Shown here: one piece after another, positions 8,565-16,536 of the stretch
How positions within the stretch are numbered: position 1 is the stretch's first letter
How the letters are laid out: each line of letters starts with the position of its first letter
Source of the DNA: Burkholderiales bacterium
GTDB lineage: Bacteria; Pseudomonadota; Gammaproteobacteria; Burkholderiales; Burkholderiaceae_C
Assembly (NCBI GenBank): GCA_028868825.1
Contig: JAGWTU010000044.1
Coordinates: 1 to 44,177, forward strand
Reading direction: 5' to 3'
Length of the DNA stretch: 44,177 nucleotides
Made by a program: the position numbers and the translations under genes
Notes under the pieces: model-generated
The model's input: the letters and a program-made list of their open reading frames with translations, nothing else
Told to the model about the DNA's origin: nothing
Databases searched by the model: none

Positions 8565-9820
8565 CTGCTCGTGCGGGCCGGCCGATGCGACGGCAGCCAG
8601 GCCGCCACGATGCCCAGCAGCGGCAGATAGGCGCAGATCCGGTAGACGGTCTCGACGCCTTCGCGGTCGGCCAGCCAGCCCAGCGCGGCGGCGCCGATGC
8701 CGCTCATGCCGAAGGCGAAACCGAAGAACAGTCCCGAGACCATGCCGATGCGGCCGGGGATCAGCTCCTGCGCGTAGACCAGGATGGCCGAGAACGCGGA
8801 CGAGAGCACGAAGCCGATGACCACGCTGAGCACCGTCGTCCAGCCGAGTCCGACATGCGGCAGCGCCAGCGTGAACGGCGCCACGCCGAGTATCGAGAGC
8901 CAGATCACCGCCTTGCGGCCGATGCGGTCGCCCAGCGGCCCGCCGAGCAGCGTGCCGGCGGCCACGGCGGCCAGGAAGATGAACAGCTGCAGCTGCGCCG
9001 CCGGCACGTCGAGGTGGAACTTCTCGATCAGATAGAAGGTGTAGTAGTTGTTGATGCTGGCGAGATAGAAATACTTCGAGAAGATCAGCACCAGCAGCAG
9101 GCCCACGGTGACGGCGACGCGGCCGCGCGAGAGGTCCGACGCCGGCGCCGCCGCCTGGCGACCGCGCTGGCGCACGAGATGCCCGGCGTACCAGCGCCCG
9201 ACGCCGGTCAGCAGCAGCGTGGCCAGCACCGCGGCGAGCGCGAACCAGGCGATGCTGGACTGCCCGTGCGGCACGATGATCAGAGCCGCCAGCAGCGGCC
9301 CGATGGCACTGCCGGTGTTGCCGCCGACCTGGAAGATCGATTGCGCCAGGCCATGCCGCCCGCCCGAGGCCAGACGCGCCACGCGCGACGACTCCGGATG
9401 GAAGATCGACGAACCCGTGCCCACCAGCATCGCCGCGACGAGCAGCGCGGCGAAGGTCCGGGCCTGCGACAGGCATAGCAGCCCGACGAGGCTGAAAACC
9501 ATCGCCACCGGCAGCGAGTAGGGCTGCGGACGGCTGTCGGTGTAACGCCCGACCACGGGCTGGAACAGGCTGGCGGTGAGCTGGTAGGCCAGCGTGACGA
9601 AGCCGAGCTGGACGAAGCTGAGCTGCAGATTGCCCTTGAATATCGGGTACGCGGCGAGCATCAGCGACTGGATCATGTCGTTGAGCAGGTGCGAGGCGCT
9701 GATGGCGCCCAGCACCTTGAAAGCCGTGCCGCCGGCGGCCTGGGGCCGCTTGGCCGCGGCGGCGGCCGACGCACTGGCGCCGGCGCCGGCCGCCGCGGCC
9801 GGTGATTCGATCGTTCTCAT
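8561..9820 (-). CDS. MFS exporter, fosmidomycin resistance (Fsr) type
   Basis: A 419-residue major facilitator protein. After a 30-residue Ala-rich tail, the first helix region reads VLGAISASHLLNDMIQSLML, typical of the Fsr branch (HxxND). The loop-2/3 signature is weak (GRYTDSRPQP), but GGPLGDRIGRKAVIW in the second half is a standard MFS motif. The family also shows LVGTGSSIFHPESSRVA and IFQVGGNTGSAIGPLLA, both visible here. About 12 membrane helices can be drawn. Fsr-type proteins export fosmidomycin and perhaps other small molecules; the natural substrate is unknown. The gene stands alone, convergent with the MASE3 kinase and divergent from the small gene at 9955. Confidence 0.88.
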   Translation of the reverse strand: MRTIESPAAAAGAGASASAAAAAKRPQAAGGTAFKVLGAISASHLLNDMIQSLMLAAYPIFKGNLQLSFVQLGFVTLAYQLTASLFQPVVGRYTDSRPQPYSLPVAMVFSLVGLLCLSQARTFAALLVAAMLVGTGSSIFHPESSRVARLASGGRHGLAQSIFQVGGNTGSAIGPLLAALIIVPHGQSSIAWFALAAVLATLLLTGVGRWYAGHLVRQRGRQAAAPASDLSRGRVAVTVGLLLVLIFSKYFYLASINNYYTFYLIEKFHLDVPAAQLQLFIFLAAVAAGTLLGGPLGDRIGRKAVIWLSILGVAPFTLALPHVGLGWTTVLSVVIGFVLSSAFSAILVYAQELIPGRIGMVSGLFFGFAFGMSGIGAAALGWLADREGVETVYRICAYLPLLGIVAAWLPSHRPARTSS

Positions 9821-9954
9821 GGCCGGGACTTTAGTTCGTTCCTCGGGAGCCCGCGTCGGTGGCCACAGGACCCGCGCTTGCGCCGGGGCGGCGCGGGTCG
9901 CACCCCGTCACAAGTCTGGGCGCATACTCGGCAATCGGGGCAGGGAGCACAACA

Positions 9955-10173
9955 GTGGGCAGTCGCATCATCAAGCACGAGGACTTCGAGTTCCTGTGCA
10001 CCGCGGATCCGGCCGACCGCGGGCAGTTCGTGCCCGGTCTGGTCGTCACGCGGCGCGTGTGGCCGACGCGGCCGCGCGTCATCGCGGTCCAGCGCGGCCA
10101 TCACCTGACCGAGGAGGCGGCGATCGCCGCGGCCATCGACCAGGGCGTCGAATGGGTGCGCAACTATGGCTGA
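9955..10173 (+). CDS. Small hypothetical protein upstream of transglutaminase-like gene
   Basis: A 72-residue protein starting at GTG 9955 (VGSRIIKHEDFEFLCTADPA). A ribosome-binding site AGGGAG lies 7-8 nt upstream, which decides this start over an ATG at 9859. The sequence has VPGLVVTRRVWPTRPRVIAV and ends AAIAAAIDQGVEWVRNYG; no signal peptide or membrane helix. No family is recognised. It lies 3 bp before the transglutaminase-like gene and is surely in the same operon, suggesting a partner or substrate of that enzyme (inference). Confidence 0.7.
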   Translation: MGSRIIKHEDFEFLCTADPADRGQFVPGLVVTRRVWPTRPRVIAVQRGHHLTEEAAIAAAIDQGVEWVRNYG

Positions 10174-10176
10174 TCG

Positions 10177-11040
10177 ATGATCCGCCTGAAACTCGAGATC
10201 GAACTCGACTACGACATCGCCTACCCGGGTTGCGATTTCATCTTCAGCATCCACGTCGCCCAGACGCCGCGCCAGCGCGTGCTCAGCGAGGCGCTGACGC
10301 TGAGCCAGAACATCCCCTGCGGCATCTCGACGGATCCGGCGACGCTGAACCGCCGGCTCCATGTCGGTGCGCTGCCGGGTCCCTTGCGGGTCACCTACGG
10401 GGCCACGGTCGAGTTGCAGCACCATTTCGCGATGCCGGACACGGTGGCCGAAGTGCCCGTCGCGCGGCTGCCGCCGCAGGTGCTGAGCTACATCTACGCC
10501 AGCCGCTATTGCGAGTCGGACCGCCTGTTGAAGCTCGCGATGCGCGAGTTCGGCAGCCTGCCGCACGGCTATGCCCGCGTGCTGGCGATACGCGACTGGG
10601 TGCGCCAGCGCGTCGCGTTCACGCAGAACACCTCGAACTTCAACACCTCGGCGCTCGACACGCTGATCGGCACGGTCGGCGTGTGCCGCGATTTCGCCCA
10701 TCTGATGATCGCGCTGTGCCGCGCACTGAGCATCCCGGCGCGCTTCACGACGGGCATCGACTACGGCGCCGATCCGGCGCTCGGCCCGACGGACTTTCAT
10801 GCCTACGTCGAGGTCTACCTCGGTGACCGCTGGGTGATCTTCGACCCCTCGGGCACCGCGATCCCGATGGGCTTCGTGCGCATGGCCACGGGCCGCGACG
10901 CGGCCGACGTCGCCATCGCGACGATCTTCGGCACTGTCGGTTCACAGCCGCCGCGCATCTCCATCGAGGCCATCCCCGGGGACGATGGCCGGCTGATGAT
11001 GCCCTTCCATTGCATCGAGGCCGTCTCGACCGATACCTGA
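10177..11040 (+). CDS. Transglutaminase-like cysteine protease family protein
   Basis: A 287-residue cytoplasmic protein. An N-terminal beta-rich domain (about 1-110) is followed by a transglutaminase-like core. The catalytic triad is visible as Cys in GTVGVCRDFAHLMIALCRAL, His in PTDFHAYVEVYLGDRW and Asp in VIFDPSG. Members of this bacterial family are thought to be peptidases or amidases, often found beside alpha-E or circularly permuted ATP-grasp ligase genes; those partners are absent here. The only neighbour in the operon is the 72-residue protein upstream. Substrate is unknown. Confidence 0.88.
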   Translation: MIRLKLEIELDYDIAYPGCDFIFSIHVAQTPRQRVLSEALTLSQNIPCGISTDPATLNRRLHVGALPGPLRVTYGATVELQHHFAMPDTVAEVPVARLPPQVLSYIYASRYCESDRLLKLAMREFGSLPHGYARVLAIRDWVRQRVAFTQNTSNFNTSALDTLIGTVGVCRDFAHLMIALCRALSIPARFTTGIDYGADPALGPTDFHAYVEVYLGDRWVIFDPSGTAIPMGFVRMATGRDAADVAIATIFGTVGSQPPRISIEAIPGDDGRLMMPFHCIEAVSTDT

Positions 11041-11054
11041 GCGCCGCCGCGCGT

Positions 11055-12200
11055 TCAGCGCTGCGCGGGCTTGTGCTGGAAGCGCCAGGCCAGCGCCGAG
11101 CCCAGCAGCGTCGCGGCGAAGAGCGCGATGGCGGCGGCGTTGCCGGCGGCCGCGTCGCCCAGCAGCGCGAAGTCGAGGGGGCCGTACAGCAGCCGCAGCG
11201 CGAGCGAGGCGTGCAGCAGGGCCAGCGGCAGGTAGAAATGCCAGCCGAACAGCAGCTTGACGCGGGTCAGCGCCGGCAGGATGACCGGCGCATGCGCCAG
11301 CATCATGCTGAAGACGAAACCCAGGCCCAGCGCATGCAGGGCGGCATCGCGCGCCGCGTAGCCGAAGGTGCCGGCGATCCACGCCGCGCCGGAGATCGCC
11401 AGCCAGCAGTAGCCCAGCAGCAGGGCCACCGCCATGTAGCGGCCGAGGCCGTGCGACATCACCGTGCGGCGGGCGATGTCGAAGACCGAGAGCCAGACCG
11501 CCAGCGCGACGAGCGAGGCGCCGTAGACGAGACCGCCGCGCGCCGGCGCCAGGGTGAACATCGCGGCGCCGGCCAACATCGTCGCCAGGCAGGCGTAGAG
11601 CGTCGTCGCGGCGCCGCGGCGCCGGCGCATCAGGCGCGTCATCTCCAGGCGTTCGCCGGCGATCGTCAGCACCAGGAACGAGAACCACCAGGGCACGACC
11701 TGCGCCGTCTGCGCCCCGACGGCATGGAGCAGGTTGCCGATCAGCCAGGCCGTGGCACCAGCCAGCAGCAACACCGTGTGGGCGGCGCGCTGGCGCTCCC
11801 AGACCACGGTGCCGACGGCGATGAAGCCGAGCGCGGCGGCCACGGCCAGCCAGCCGGCCGCAGCGGGCGCTCCCGAGAGCATGCACAGGCCCGCCAGCGC
11901 CGAGAGCGCCGGAGCGGCGAAGGCGATGCGCGCCTTCACGGCCACCGCGCGCTCGATCGCGATGACCGTGCCCATGAAGGCGCTGATCATCAGGAAGGCA
12001 TGTGCCAGCACGGCCTGCCCCGGCCAGGCGCGGTCGCGAGGCACCGGCACCGCGACGCCGGCGCGCAGCAGGCCGCCGACGATGCTGGTGACGAGCAGCG
12101 CGGCGACGACGAGCCCGAAGACGGCGCGCGTGGCCAGCACGACCGCGGTCGCGCGCGTCCTCGGCCTGGCGCGTGTCGGCTTGTCCATCACCCGTGCCAT
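11055..12200 (-). CDS. Polytopic membrane protein, possibly NnrS-related
   Basis: About 381 residues from the ATG at 12200 (MARVMDKPTRARPRTR); the next in-frame ATG is at 12188 and one at 12239 would overlap the upstream gene. Ten to twelve hydrophobic helices can be drawn. Histidines lie inside or near helices: LAHAFLMISAFMGTVIAIER, IGNLLHAVGAQ, DAALHALGLGFVFSMMLAHA and GWHFYLPLALLHA. The pattern recalls NnrS-type haem- and copper-containing membrane proteins of nitric oxide metabolism, but the diagnostic NnrS start motif is not obvious, so the name is tentative. It lies 7 bp after a DUF59 gene in the same direction, a pairing known near nitric-oxide and denitrification genes. Confidence 0.6.
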   Translation of the reverse strand: MARVMDKPTRARPRTRATAVVLATRAVFGLVVAALLVTSIVGGLLRAGVAVPVPRDRAWPGQAVLAHAFLMISAFMGTVIAIERAVAVKARIAFAAPALSALAGLCMLSGAPAAAGWLAVAAALGFIAVGTVVWERQRAAHTVLLLAGATAWLIGNLLHAVGAQTAQVVPWWFSFLVLTIAGERLEMTRLMRRRRGAATTLYACLATMLAGAAMFTLAPARGGLVYGASLVALAVWLSVFDIARRTVMSHGLGRYMAVALLLGYCWLAISGAAWIAGTFGYAARDAALHALGLGFVFSMMLAHAPVILPALTRVKLLFGWHFYLPLALLHASLALRLLYGPLDFALLGDAAAGNAAAIALFAATLLGSALAWRFQHKPAQR

Positions 12201-12207
12201 GGCCCCG

Positions 12208-12564
12208 TCACCAGCCCATGAAGGCCTTGGCCCGCGCACTCATGCGTTCGGGGCCCCACGCGGGCTGGTGGACGAGTTCGACTTCGATGCGCCACTCGGG
12301 CGGCAGCACGCGGTCGAGTTCGGCCTGCACGTCCTCGAGGATGACGTCGGCCACGGGGCAGGCCGCCGAGGTCATCGTCATCGTCACGTGGACGAGGTCG
12401 GCATCGACGCGGACGCCGTAGACGAGTCCGACATCGACGATGTTCATCGCCAGCTCGGGGTCGACGACGGCGCACAGCGCACCGTCGATGCGCCCGCGCA
12501 GTTCGGCGGGACCCGCGTAGACGTAGGGTACGGCGGGGCCGGCGGGAAGATCGATCGGGTCCAT
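12208..12564 (-). CDS. DUF59/MIP18-family metal-sulfur assembly factor
   Basis: A 118-residue protein. The DUF59 core is clear: LRGRIDGALCAVVDPELAMN, then IVDVGLVYGV, VTMTMTSAACPVADVI with the conserved Cys, and a C-terminal VELVHQPAWGPERMSARAK that closely matches the family ending. Relatives (SufT, PaaD, MIP18) help deliver iron-sulfur clusters or act on metal enzymes. An AGGG ribosome-binding site precedes the ATG. It is first in a two-gene leftward unit with the membrane protein at 11055 and divergent from the pentahaem cytochrome, so maturation of a redox protein is a fitting but unproven role. Confidence 0.88.
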   Translation of the reverse strand: MDPIDLPAGPAVPYVYAGPAELRGRIDGALCAVVDPELAMNIVDVGLVYGVRVDADLVHVTMTMTSAACPVADVILEDVQAELDRVLPPEWRIEVELVHQPAWGPERMSARAKAFMGW

Positions 12565-12587
12565 GGCACCCTCGCAGCGCTCGAAAT

Positions 12588-12607
12588 GCGCCTGCGCTTG
12601 CAGGCGC
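12588..12607. promoter_or_regulatory. 8-bp inverted repeat in divergent spacer
   Basis: A perfect stem GCGCCTGC/GCAGGCGC around the loop GCTT, lying 24 bp before the DUF59 start and 118 bp before the cytochrome gene. No T-run follows, so it is not a classical terminator. It may be an operator or a 5'-leader hairpin for the leftward pair. A -10-like TACCGT lies at 12677-12682 for the rightward gene, without a good -35. Confidence 0.4.
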
Positions 12608-12724
12608 GGCGATTGTCGGCCATGCCGGCGTCGCGCGTCGCGTGTCCCGACGCGCCGTCGAGGTCCGAGTCTCTGCTACCGTCGTGACCCGCCTGGGCCT
12701 GCCGCAGCCCCGGCGCCGAGCGCC

Positions 12725-14581
12725 ATGCCCTCGATCGTCATCCACCGCCTGTCTGTCGCCCTTGCCCTGGCCTGCCTGATCGGGGTCGGATCCGCGGCCG
12801 CCGTGCCCGACACGCTGGCGCAGCGCGCGTTGGCCTGCACCGGCTGCCACGCCGTGGAGGACCGGGCGGGGCCCGAAGGCGTCGTGCCGCACATCGCCGG
12901 CAAGGGCGCCGGCTACCTGTTCGAGCAGATGCGCAACTTCCGCGACGGGCGCCGCGTGCACGAGACCATGGCGCTGCTGATGGAGAACCTCGACGATCGC
13001 TACCTGCGCGAGCTGGCCGCCTATTTTTCCGACCAGCAGCCGAGCCGCCGCTACCGGCCGACGGCGGCGCTGACGCCGGCCGCGGCGCAGCGGGCGGAAG
13101 GCCTGATACGGCAGGGCGACCGGGCCGGCGGCATCCCGGCCTGCAGCGCCTGCCATGGCGCCAGCCTCACGGGCTCGGCGCCGAACGTGCCCGGCCTGCT
13201 TGGGCTGCCCGCCGCCTACCTGGCCGAGCAGCTGGGCGCCTGGCGCGTGGGCCTGCGGCATGCCAGGGCACCGGACTGCATGGCACGCGTGGCGCGTGGC
13301 CTGGCGGCCGAGGACATCGCCGTCATCGCGCAGTGGCTGCAGTCGCGGCCGGTGCCGCTGCTGGCGGCGCCCGCCGCGCCGCCCCCCTCCTGGCCGCTGG
13401 CATGCGGCAGCGTCGCCCCGACCGGCGCCGCGCCGGCGGCGGCGGCCGCGGCCGCTGCCGCCCAGGTAGCGCGTGGACGCCTGCTGGCATTGCAGGGCAA
13501 TTGCGCCGGCTGCCACACGGCCGCCGGCGGCCGCGACTACGCCGGCGGTCCGGCCATAGCCACGCCGTTCGGCCTGGCCTATGCCGGCAACCTGACGCCT
13601 GACGATGGCCAGGGCCTGGGCCGCTGGAGCGCCGACGACTTCTGGCGCGCGCTCCACGAGGGCCGCTCGCGCGACGGTCGCGTGCTGCTGCCGGTGTTCC
13701 CCTACACGTCCTACACTCATGTCACGCGCGCCGACAGCGATGCGCTGTACGCCTATCTGCGCAGCCTGCCGCCCGTGGCGCAGGCCAATCGGCCGCAGGA
13801 AATTCGCTTTCCCTATCGCACGCAGTTCGCCTTGACCATCTGGCAATGGCTCTACTTCCGTCCCGCGGACCCGGCCGTCGACGAGGCCGGGCGCCGGCGG
13901 CTGACGCCGGCCCAGGCGCGCGGCGCCTACCTCGTGCAGGGGCTGGGCCATTGCGGCGCCTGCCACGCGCCGCGCGGCGCCCTGGGCCAGGCGGCCGACG
14001 AGGTCAGCGGCGGCACGATCCCGATCCAGGGCTGGTTCGCGCCGTCGCTGCATCCGGGAGCGGGCCATGCCGCGTCGAGCGAGGACATCGTCGCGCTGCT
14101 CAAGACCGGCCAAAGCGCCGGCTCCGCGGTGCTCGGACCGATGGCCGGCGTCGTGTTCCGCAGCACCCAGCATTGGCCGGACGAGGACCTGCGTGCCGTG
14201 GCCGCCTACCTCGCCACCCTGCCTGCGGCAGCGGCCGGCAAGGCCCCGACGCCGGCGGCCCCGGCGGTGCTGAAGGCGGGTTCAGCGATCTACGCCGACC
14301 GCTGCGCCGACTGCCACGGCCGCCGCGGCGAAGGCGTGCCCGGCATCTATCCGGCGCTCGCCGGCAGCCCGACGGTGCTGCATCCCACTGCGCGCAACCT
14401 CGTGCAGTTGCTGCGCCACGGCGGTTTCCCGCCGAGCACGGCCGGCAACGCGCGGCCGTACGGCATGCCGCCGCAGTCCCTGGGCGCCGCGGACACCGCG
14501 GCGCTGTCGAGCTTCCTGCGTCAGAGCTGGGGCAACCGCGCCTCGGCGGTGAGCGAATTCGACGTCCTGATGCTGCGGTGA
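12725..14581 (+). CDS. Pentahaem c-type cytochrome: c4-like dihaem plus trihaem dehydrogenase-cytochrome fusion
   Basis: A 618-residue exported protein with a Sec signal peptide (about residues 1-25, cleavage near GSAAAVP). Five CxxCH haem sites are present: CTGCH at 38, CSACH at 140, CAGCH at 260, CGACH at 410 and CADCH at 527. Residues 30-230 resemble dihaem cytochrome c4-type proteins (HIAGKGAGYLFEQMRNFRDG). Residues 250-615 follow the layout of three-haem cytochrome subunits of membrane alcohol, aldehyde or gluconate dehydrogenases (NLTPDDGQGLGRWSADDFWR, PVFPYTSYTHVTRADSDALY). The usual partner dehydrogenase subunit is not adjacent. An Ala-rich linker joins the halves near 233-250. It should carry electrons from a periplasmic dehydrogenase to the terminal oxidase chain; a PQQ enzyme is an attractive partner given the pqq genes 11 kb away, but this is inference. 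Confidence 0.88.
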   Translation: MPSIVIHRLSVALALACLIGVGSAAAVPDTLAQRALACTGCHAVEDRAGPEGVVPHIAGKGAGYLFEQMRNFRDGRRVHETMALLMENLDDRYLRELAAYFSDQQPSRRYRPTAALTPAAAQRAEGLIRQGDRAGGIPACSACHGASLTGSAPNVPGLLGLPAAYLAEQLGAWRVGLRHARAPDCMARVARGLAAEDIAVIAQWLQSRPVPLLAAPAAPPPSWPLACGSVAPTGAAPAAAAAAAAAQVARGRLLALQGNCAGCHTAAGGRDYAGGPAIATPFGLAYAGNLTPDDGQGLGRWSADDFWRALHEGRSRDGRVLLPVFPYTSYTHVTRADSDALYAYLRSLPPVAQANRPQEIRFPYRTQFALTIWQWLYFRPADPAVDEAGRRRLTPAQARGAYLVQGLGHCGACHAPRGALGQAADEVSGGTIPIQGWFAPSLHPGAGHAASSEDIVALLKTGQSAGSAVLGPMAGVVFRSTQHWPDEDLRAVAAYLATLPAAAAGKAPTPAAPAVLKAGSAIYADRCADCHGRRGEGVPGIYPALAGSPTVLHPTARNLVQLLRHGGFPPSTAGNARPYGMPPQSLGAADTAALSSFLRQSWGNRASAVSEFDVLMLR

Positions 14582-14597
14582 GCGCGCGTGGCGCGCC

Positions 14598-14837
14598 TCA
14601 CAGCCAGGAACGATCGTGATCGCCGACGCCGGCACGGGCCAGCGGGTCGTCCGCGTTGCGGCCATAGAGTTCGGCGGCGTCGCGCGGATCGAGTTCGGCG
14701 TGGCGCAGCCAGGCCGCATCGGACAACTCGTCGGCGGCATCGGGGTTCAGGTCCGGCCGCAGGCGGATCAAGGCATCGGCAAACGCGTGCCGCCATGCAT
14801 GGCTCGGGGATGGGGTGGTCACCGTCGCGATGTTCAT
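14598..14837 (-). CDS. Small hypothetical protein, likely Fnr-box controlled
   Basis: A 79-residue protein beginning MNIATVTTPSPSHAWRHAFA with a strong ribosome-binding site (AGGAG, 7 nt from the ATG). It is acidic, rich in Ala and Asp (LRPDLNPDAADELSDAAWLR) and ends GVGDHDRSWL; no membrane segment. No family is recognised. It faces the zinc alcohol dehydrogenase across a spacer with an Fnr-like box whose leftward -10 hexamer TACGAT (14874-14879) would serve this gene. It is convergent with the cytochrome gene. The promoter layout argues for a real gene expressed together with the dehydrogenase. Confidence 0.72.
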   Translation of the reverse strand: MNIATVTTPSPSHAWRHAFADALIRLRPDLNPDAADELSDAAWLRHAELDPRDAAELYGRNADDPLARAGVGDHDRSWL

Positions 14838-14901
14838 GAGCCATCTCCTCTCATGCGTTGCTCCTGCGGGACCATCGTAGGTGGCGTGGGGGCGGCCGCT
14901 C

Positions 14902-14915
14902 TTGAGCCTGCGCAA
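14902..14915. promoter_or_regulatory. Fnr-like box between divergent genes
   Basis: TTGAGCCTGCGCAA, matching the Fnr-family layout TTGAN-N4-NNCAA. Two -10-like hexamers flank it at nearly equal distance: TAGATT (14937-14942) to the right, 31 bp centre to centre, and TACGAT (14874-14879) to the left, 32 bp. That spacing places the box at about -41.5 for both directions, the class II activator position. The implied starts give leaders of about 30 nt for both genes. Confidence 0.75.
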
Positions 14916-14979
14916 TCCGACGCCGCTGCGTCGACGTAGATTGGAAGCCTCACCGGCGGCGAGTACAACCGACCATCGC

Positions 14980-16005
14980 ATGAACATCCCCCGCGAACCT
15001 GCCACGCCGGCGCGCTGGTGCGCGATGGCGCTGGAAGCACCGGGCCGGCCGCTGCAGCAGGTCTGGCGCGAAGGCCTGCCGCAACCGGCGGCGGGGCAGG
15101 TGCGCATCGCGGTCGCCGTCTGCGGTGTCTGCCGCACCGACCTGCACGTGGTCGACGGCGAACTGCCGTTTCCCGGTCATGCCGTCGTCCCCGGGCACGA
15201 GATCGTCGGCCGCATCGGCGCCATCGGCGCGGGCGTGACGGGCCTGCGCATCGGCGAGCGCGTCGGCGTGCCCTGGCTGGGCTGGACCTGCGGGCAATGC
15301 GAGCATTGCCGCGCCGGTCGCGAGAACCTCTGCACCGAGGCCCGCTACACGGGCTGGCAGATCGACGGCGGCTATGGCGAGCAGGTGCTGGCCGACGCGC
15401 GCTACGTGCTGCGGCTGCCGCCGGCCTACAGCGACGAGCAGGCGGCGCCGCTGCTGTGCGCCGGCCTCATCGGCTGGCGCGCCTATGCGATGGCCGGTCC
15501 GGCGGTACGGCGCCTGGGCCTCTACGGTTTCGGCGCCGCGGCGCATCTGGTGGCGCAGGTGGCGCGGGCCCGGGGCGTCGAGGTCTACGCCTTCACGCGC
15601 GGCGGCGACAGCGCCGCGCAGGAACTCGCGCTCGGCCTGGGCGCCAAGTGGTGCGGCGCCTCGGACCAGGCGCCGCCGCTGGCGCTCGACGCGGCGCTGA
15701 TCTTCGCGCCGGTCGGCGCGCTGGTGCCGCTGGCCCTGCGTGCCGTGCGCCCGGGCGGCACCGTGGTCTGCGCCGGCATCCACATGAGCGACATACCGTC
15801 CTTCCCCTATGCCTGGTTGTGGGGCGAGCGCCGCATCGTCTCGGTCGCCAACCTCACGCGCGCCGACGGCGAGGCCTTCATGCGCGTGGCGCAGGAGATC
15901 CCGCTGCAGGTGGTGACGCAGCCCTACGCGCTGGCCCAGGCCAACCAGGCCCTCGACGATCTGCGCGCCGGCTGCATGCGCGGAGCCGCCGTGCTGCGCA
16001 TCTGA
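14980..16005 (+). CDS. Zinc-dependent alcohol dehydrogenase
   Basis: A 341-residue medium-chain dehydrogenase oxidising or reducing alcohols with NAD(P). Catalytic zinc ligands are Cys48 (VCGVCRTDLH), His73-Glu74 (PGHEIVGRIG) and Cys160. Structural zinc cysteines are 104, 107, 110 and 118 in CGQCEHCRAGRENLC. The Rossmann region reads LGLYGFGAAAHLVAQVARAR. The start at 14980 (MNIPREPATP) is supported by the promoter upstream: Fnr-like box, TAGATT -10 and about a 30-nt leader. Relatives in Burkholderiales and Pseudomonas are typical low-oxygen-induced genes, suggesting a fermentative role in redox balance. It ends 14 bp from a convergent gene. Confidence 0.93.
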   Translation: MNIPREPATPARWCAMALEAPGRPLQQVWREGLPQPAAGQVRIAVAVCGVCRTDLHVVDGELPFPGHAVVPGHEIVGRIGAIGAGVTGLRIGERVGVPWLGWTCGQCEHCRAGRENLCTEARYTGWQIDGGYGEQVLADARYVLRLPPAYSDEQAAPLLCAGLIGWRAYAMAGPAVRRLGLYGFGAAAHLVAQVARARGVEVYAFTRGGDSAAQELALGLGAKWCGASDQAPPLALDAALIFAPVGALVPLALRAVRPGGTVVCAGIHMSDIPSFPYAWLWGERRIVSVANLTRADGEAFMRVAQEIPLQVVTQPYALAQANQALDDLRAGCMRGAAVLRI

Positions 16006-16019
16006 GGCCCCGCCGGCCC

Positions 16020-16421
16020 TCAGCGGGCCGCGGCCCCCGGGTCGATGTGCCAATGGGCCAGCACATGGTGGTAGACGAGCGGTTCGACCCGGCTCGCGCT
16101 GTCGTCGGCCGCCAGGACCAGGGCGGCGAGTTCGCAGATCGAGCGGCGCTGCCGCGTGTCGACCAGCGTCTCGAGCAGACCGTCCAGATAGCACCTCGCC
16201 CGCTCGTCCAGCCATGGGTGCTCGCAGTCGCTGCCGCCCAGACCGGTCAGCGCGCGATCGGCCAGTTGGAAAAAGCGCGCTCGAGGGATGCCGAGCCGCT
16301 CGAAGGCCTGGTGCCGTTCGAGGATGGCCAGATCGCGCGGGATCAACTGACCCCGCCTGGCGACCATCAGCGCCAGCAGCATCGCCGCGGGATCGGCCTG
16401 GGATTCCAGAAGTTGCCGCAT
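16020..16421 (-). CDS. Hypothetical protein, weakly TerB-like
   Basis: A 133-residue mostly helical protein starting MRQLLESQADPAAMLLALMV. The segment ARRGQLIPRDLAILERHQAF then ERLGIPRARFFQLADRAL has the spacing of TerB-type helical domains, but the acidic metal-binding residues are not clear. The C-terminal part, RRSICELAALVLAADDSASR and PLVYHHVLAHWHID, is unknown. No signal peptide. It stands alone between the convergent alcohol dehydrogenase and the cell-wall genes; no regulatory site was found in the 115-bp spacer upstream. Confidence 0.65.
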   Translation of the reverse strand: MRQLLESQADPAAMLLALMVARRGQLIPRDLAILERHQAFERLGIPRARFFQLADRALTGLGGSDCEHPWLDERARCYLDGLLETLVDTRQRRSICELAALVLAADDSASRVEPLVYHHVLAHWHIDPGAAAR

Positions 16422-16536
16422 CGCTTGCTCCCGGTATTCGAGGGTTCGAATGGGACGAGTGCCCGTCGCGTCGCCTCGAGCCTCGCATCATGGATCCGCC
16501 GCCGATGTGACGCAACCCGTGTCGCCGACGTCGGGC

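Noticed and set aside
6162..9476. Very long open frame on the minus strand (about 1100 codons)
   Set aside because: It is antisense to the MASE3 kinase and out of frame with the exporter gene; composition is a GC-rich shadow with no family motifs.
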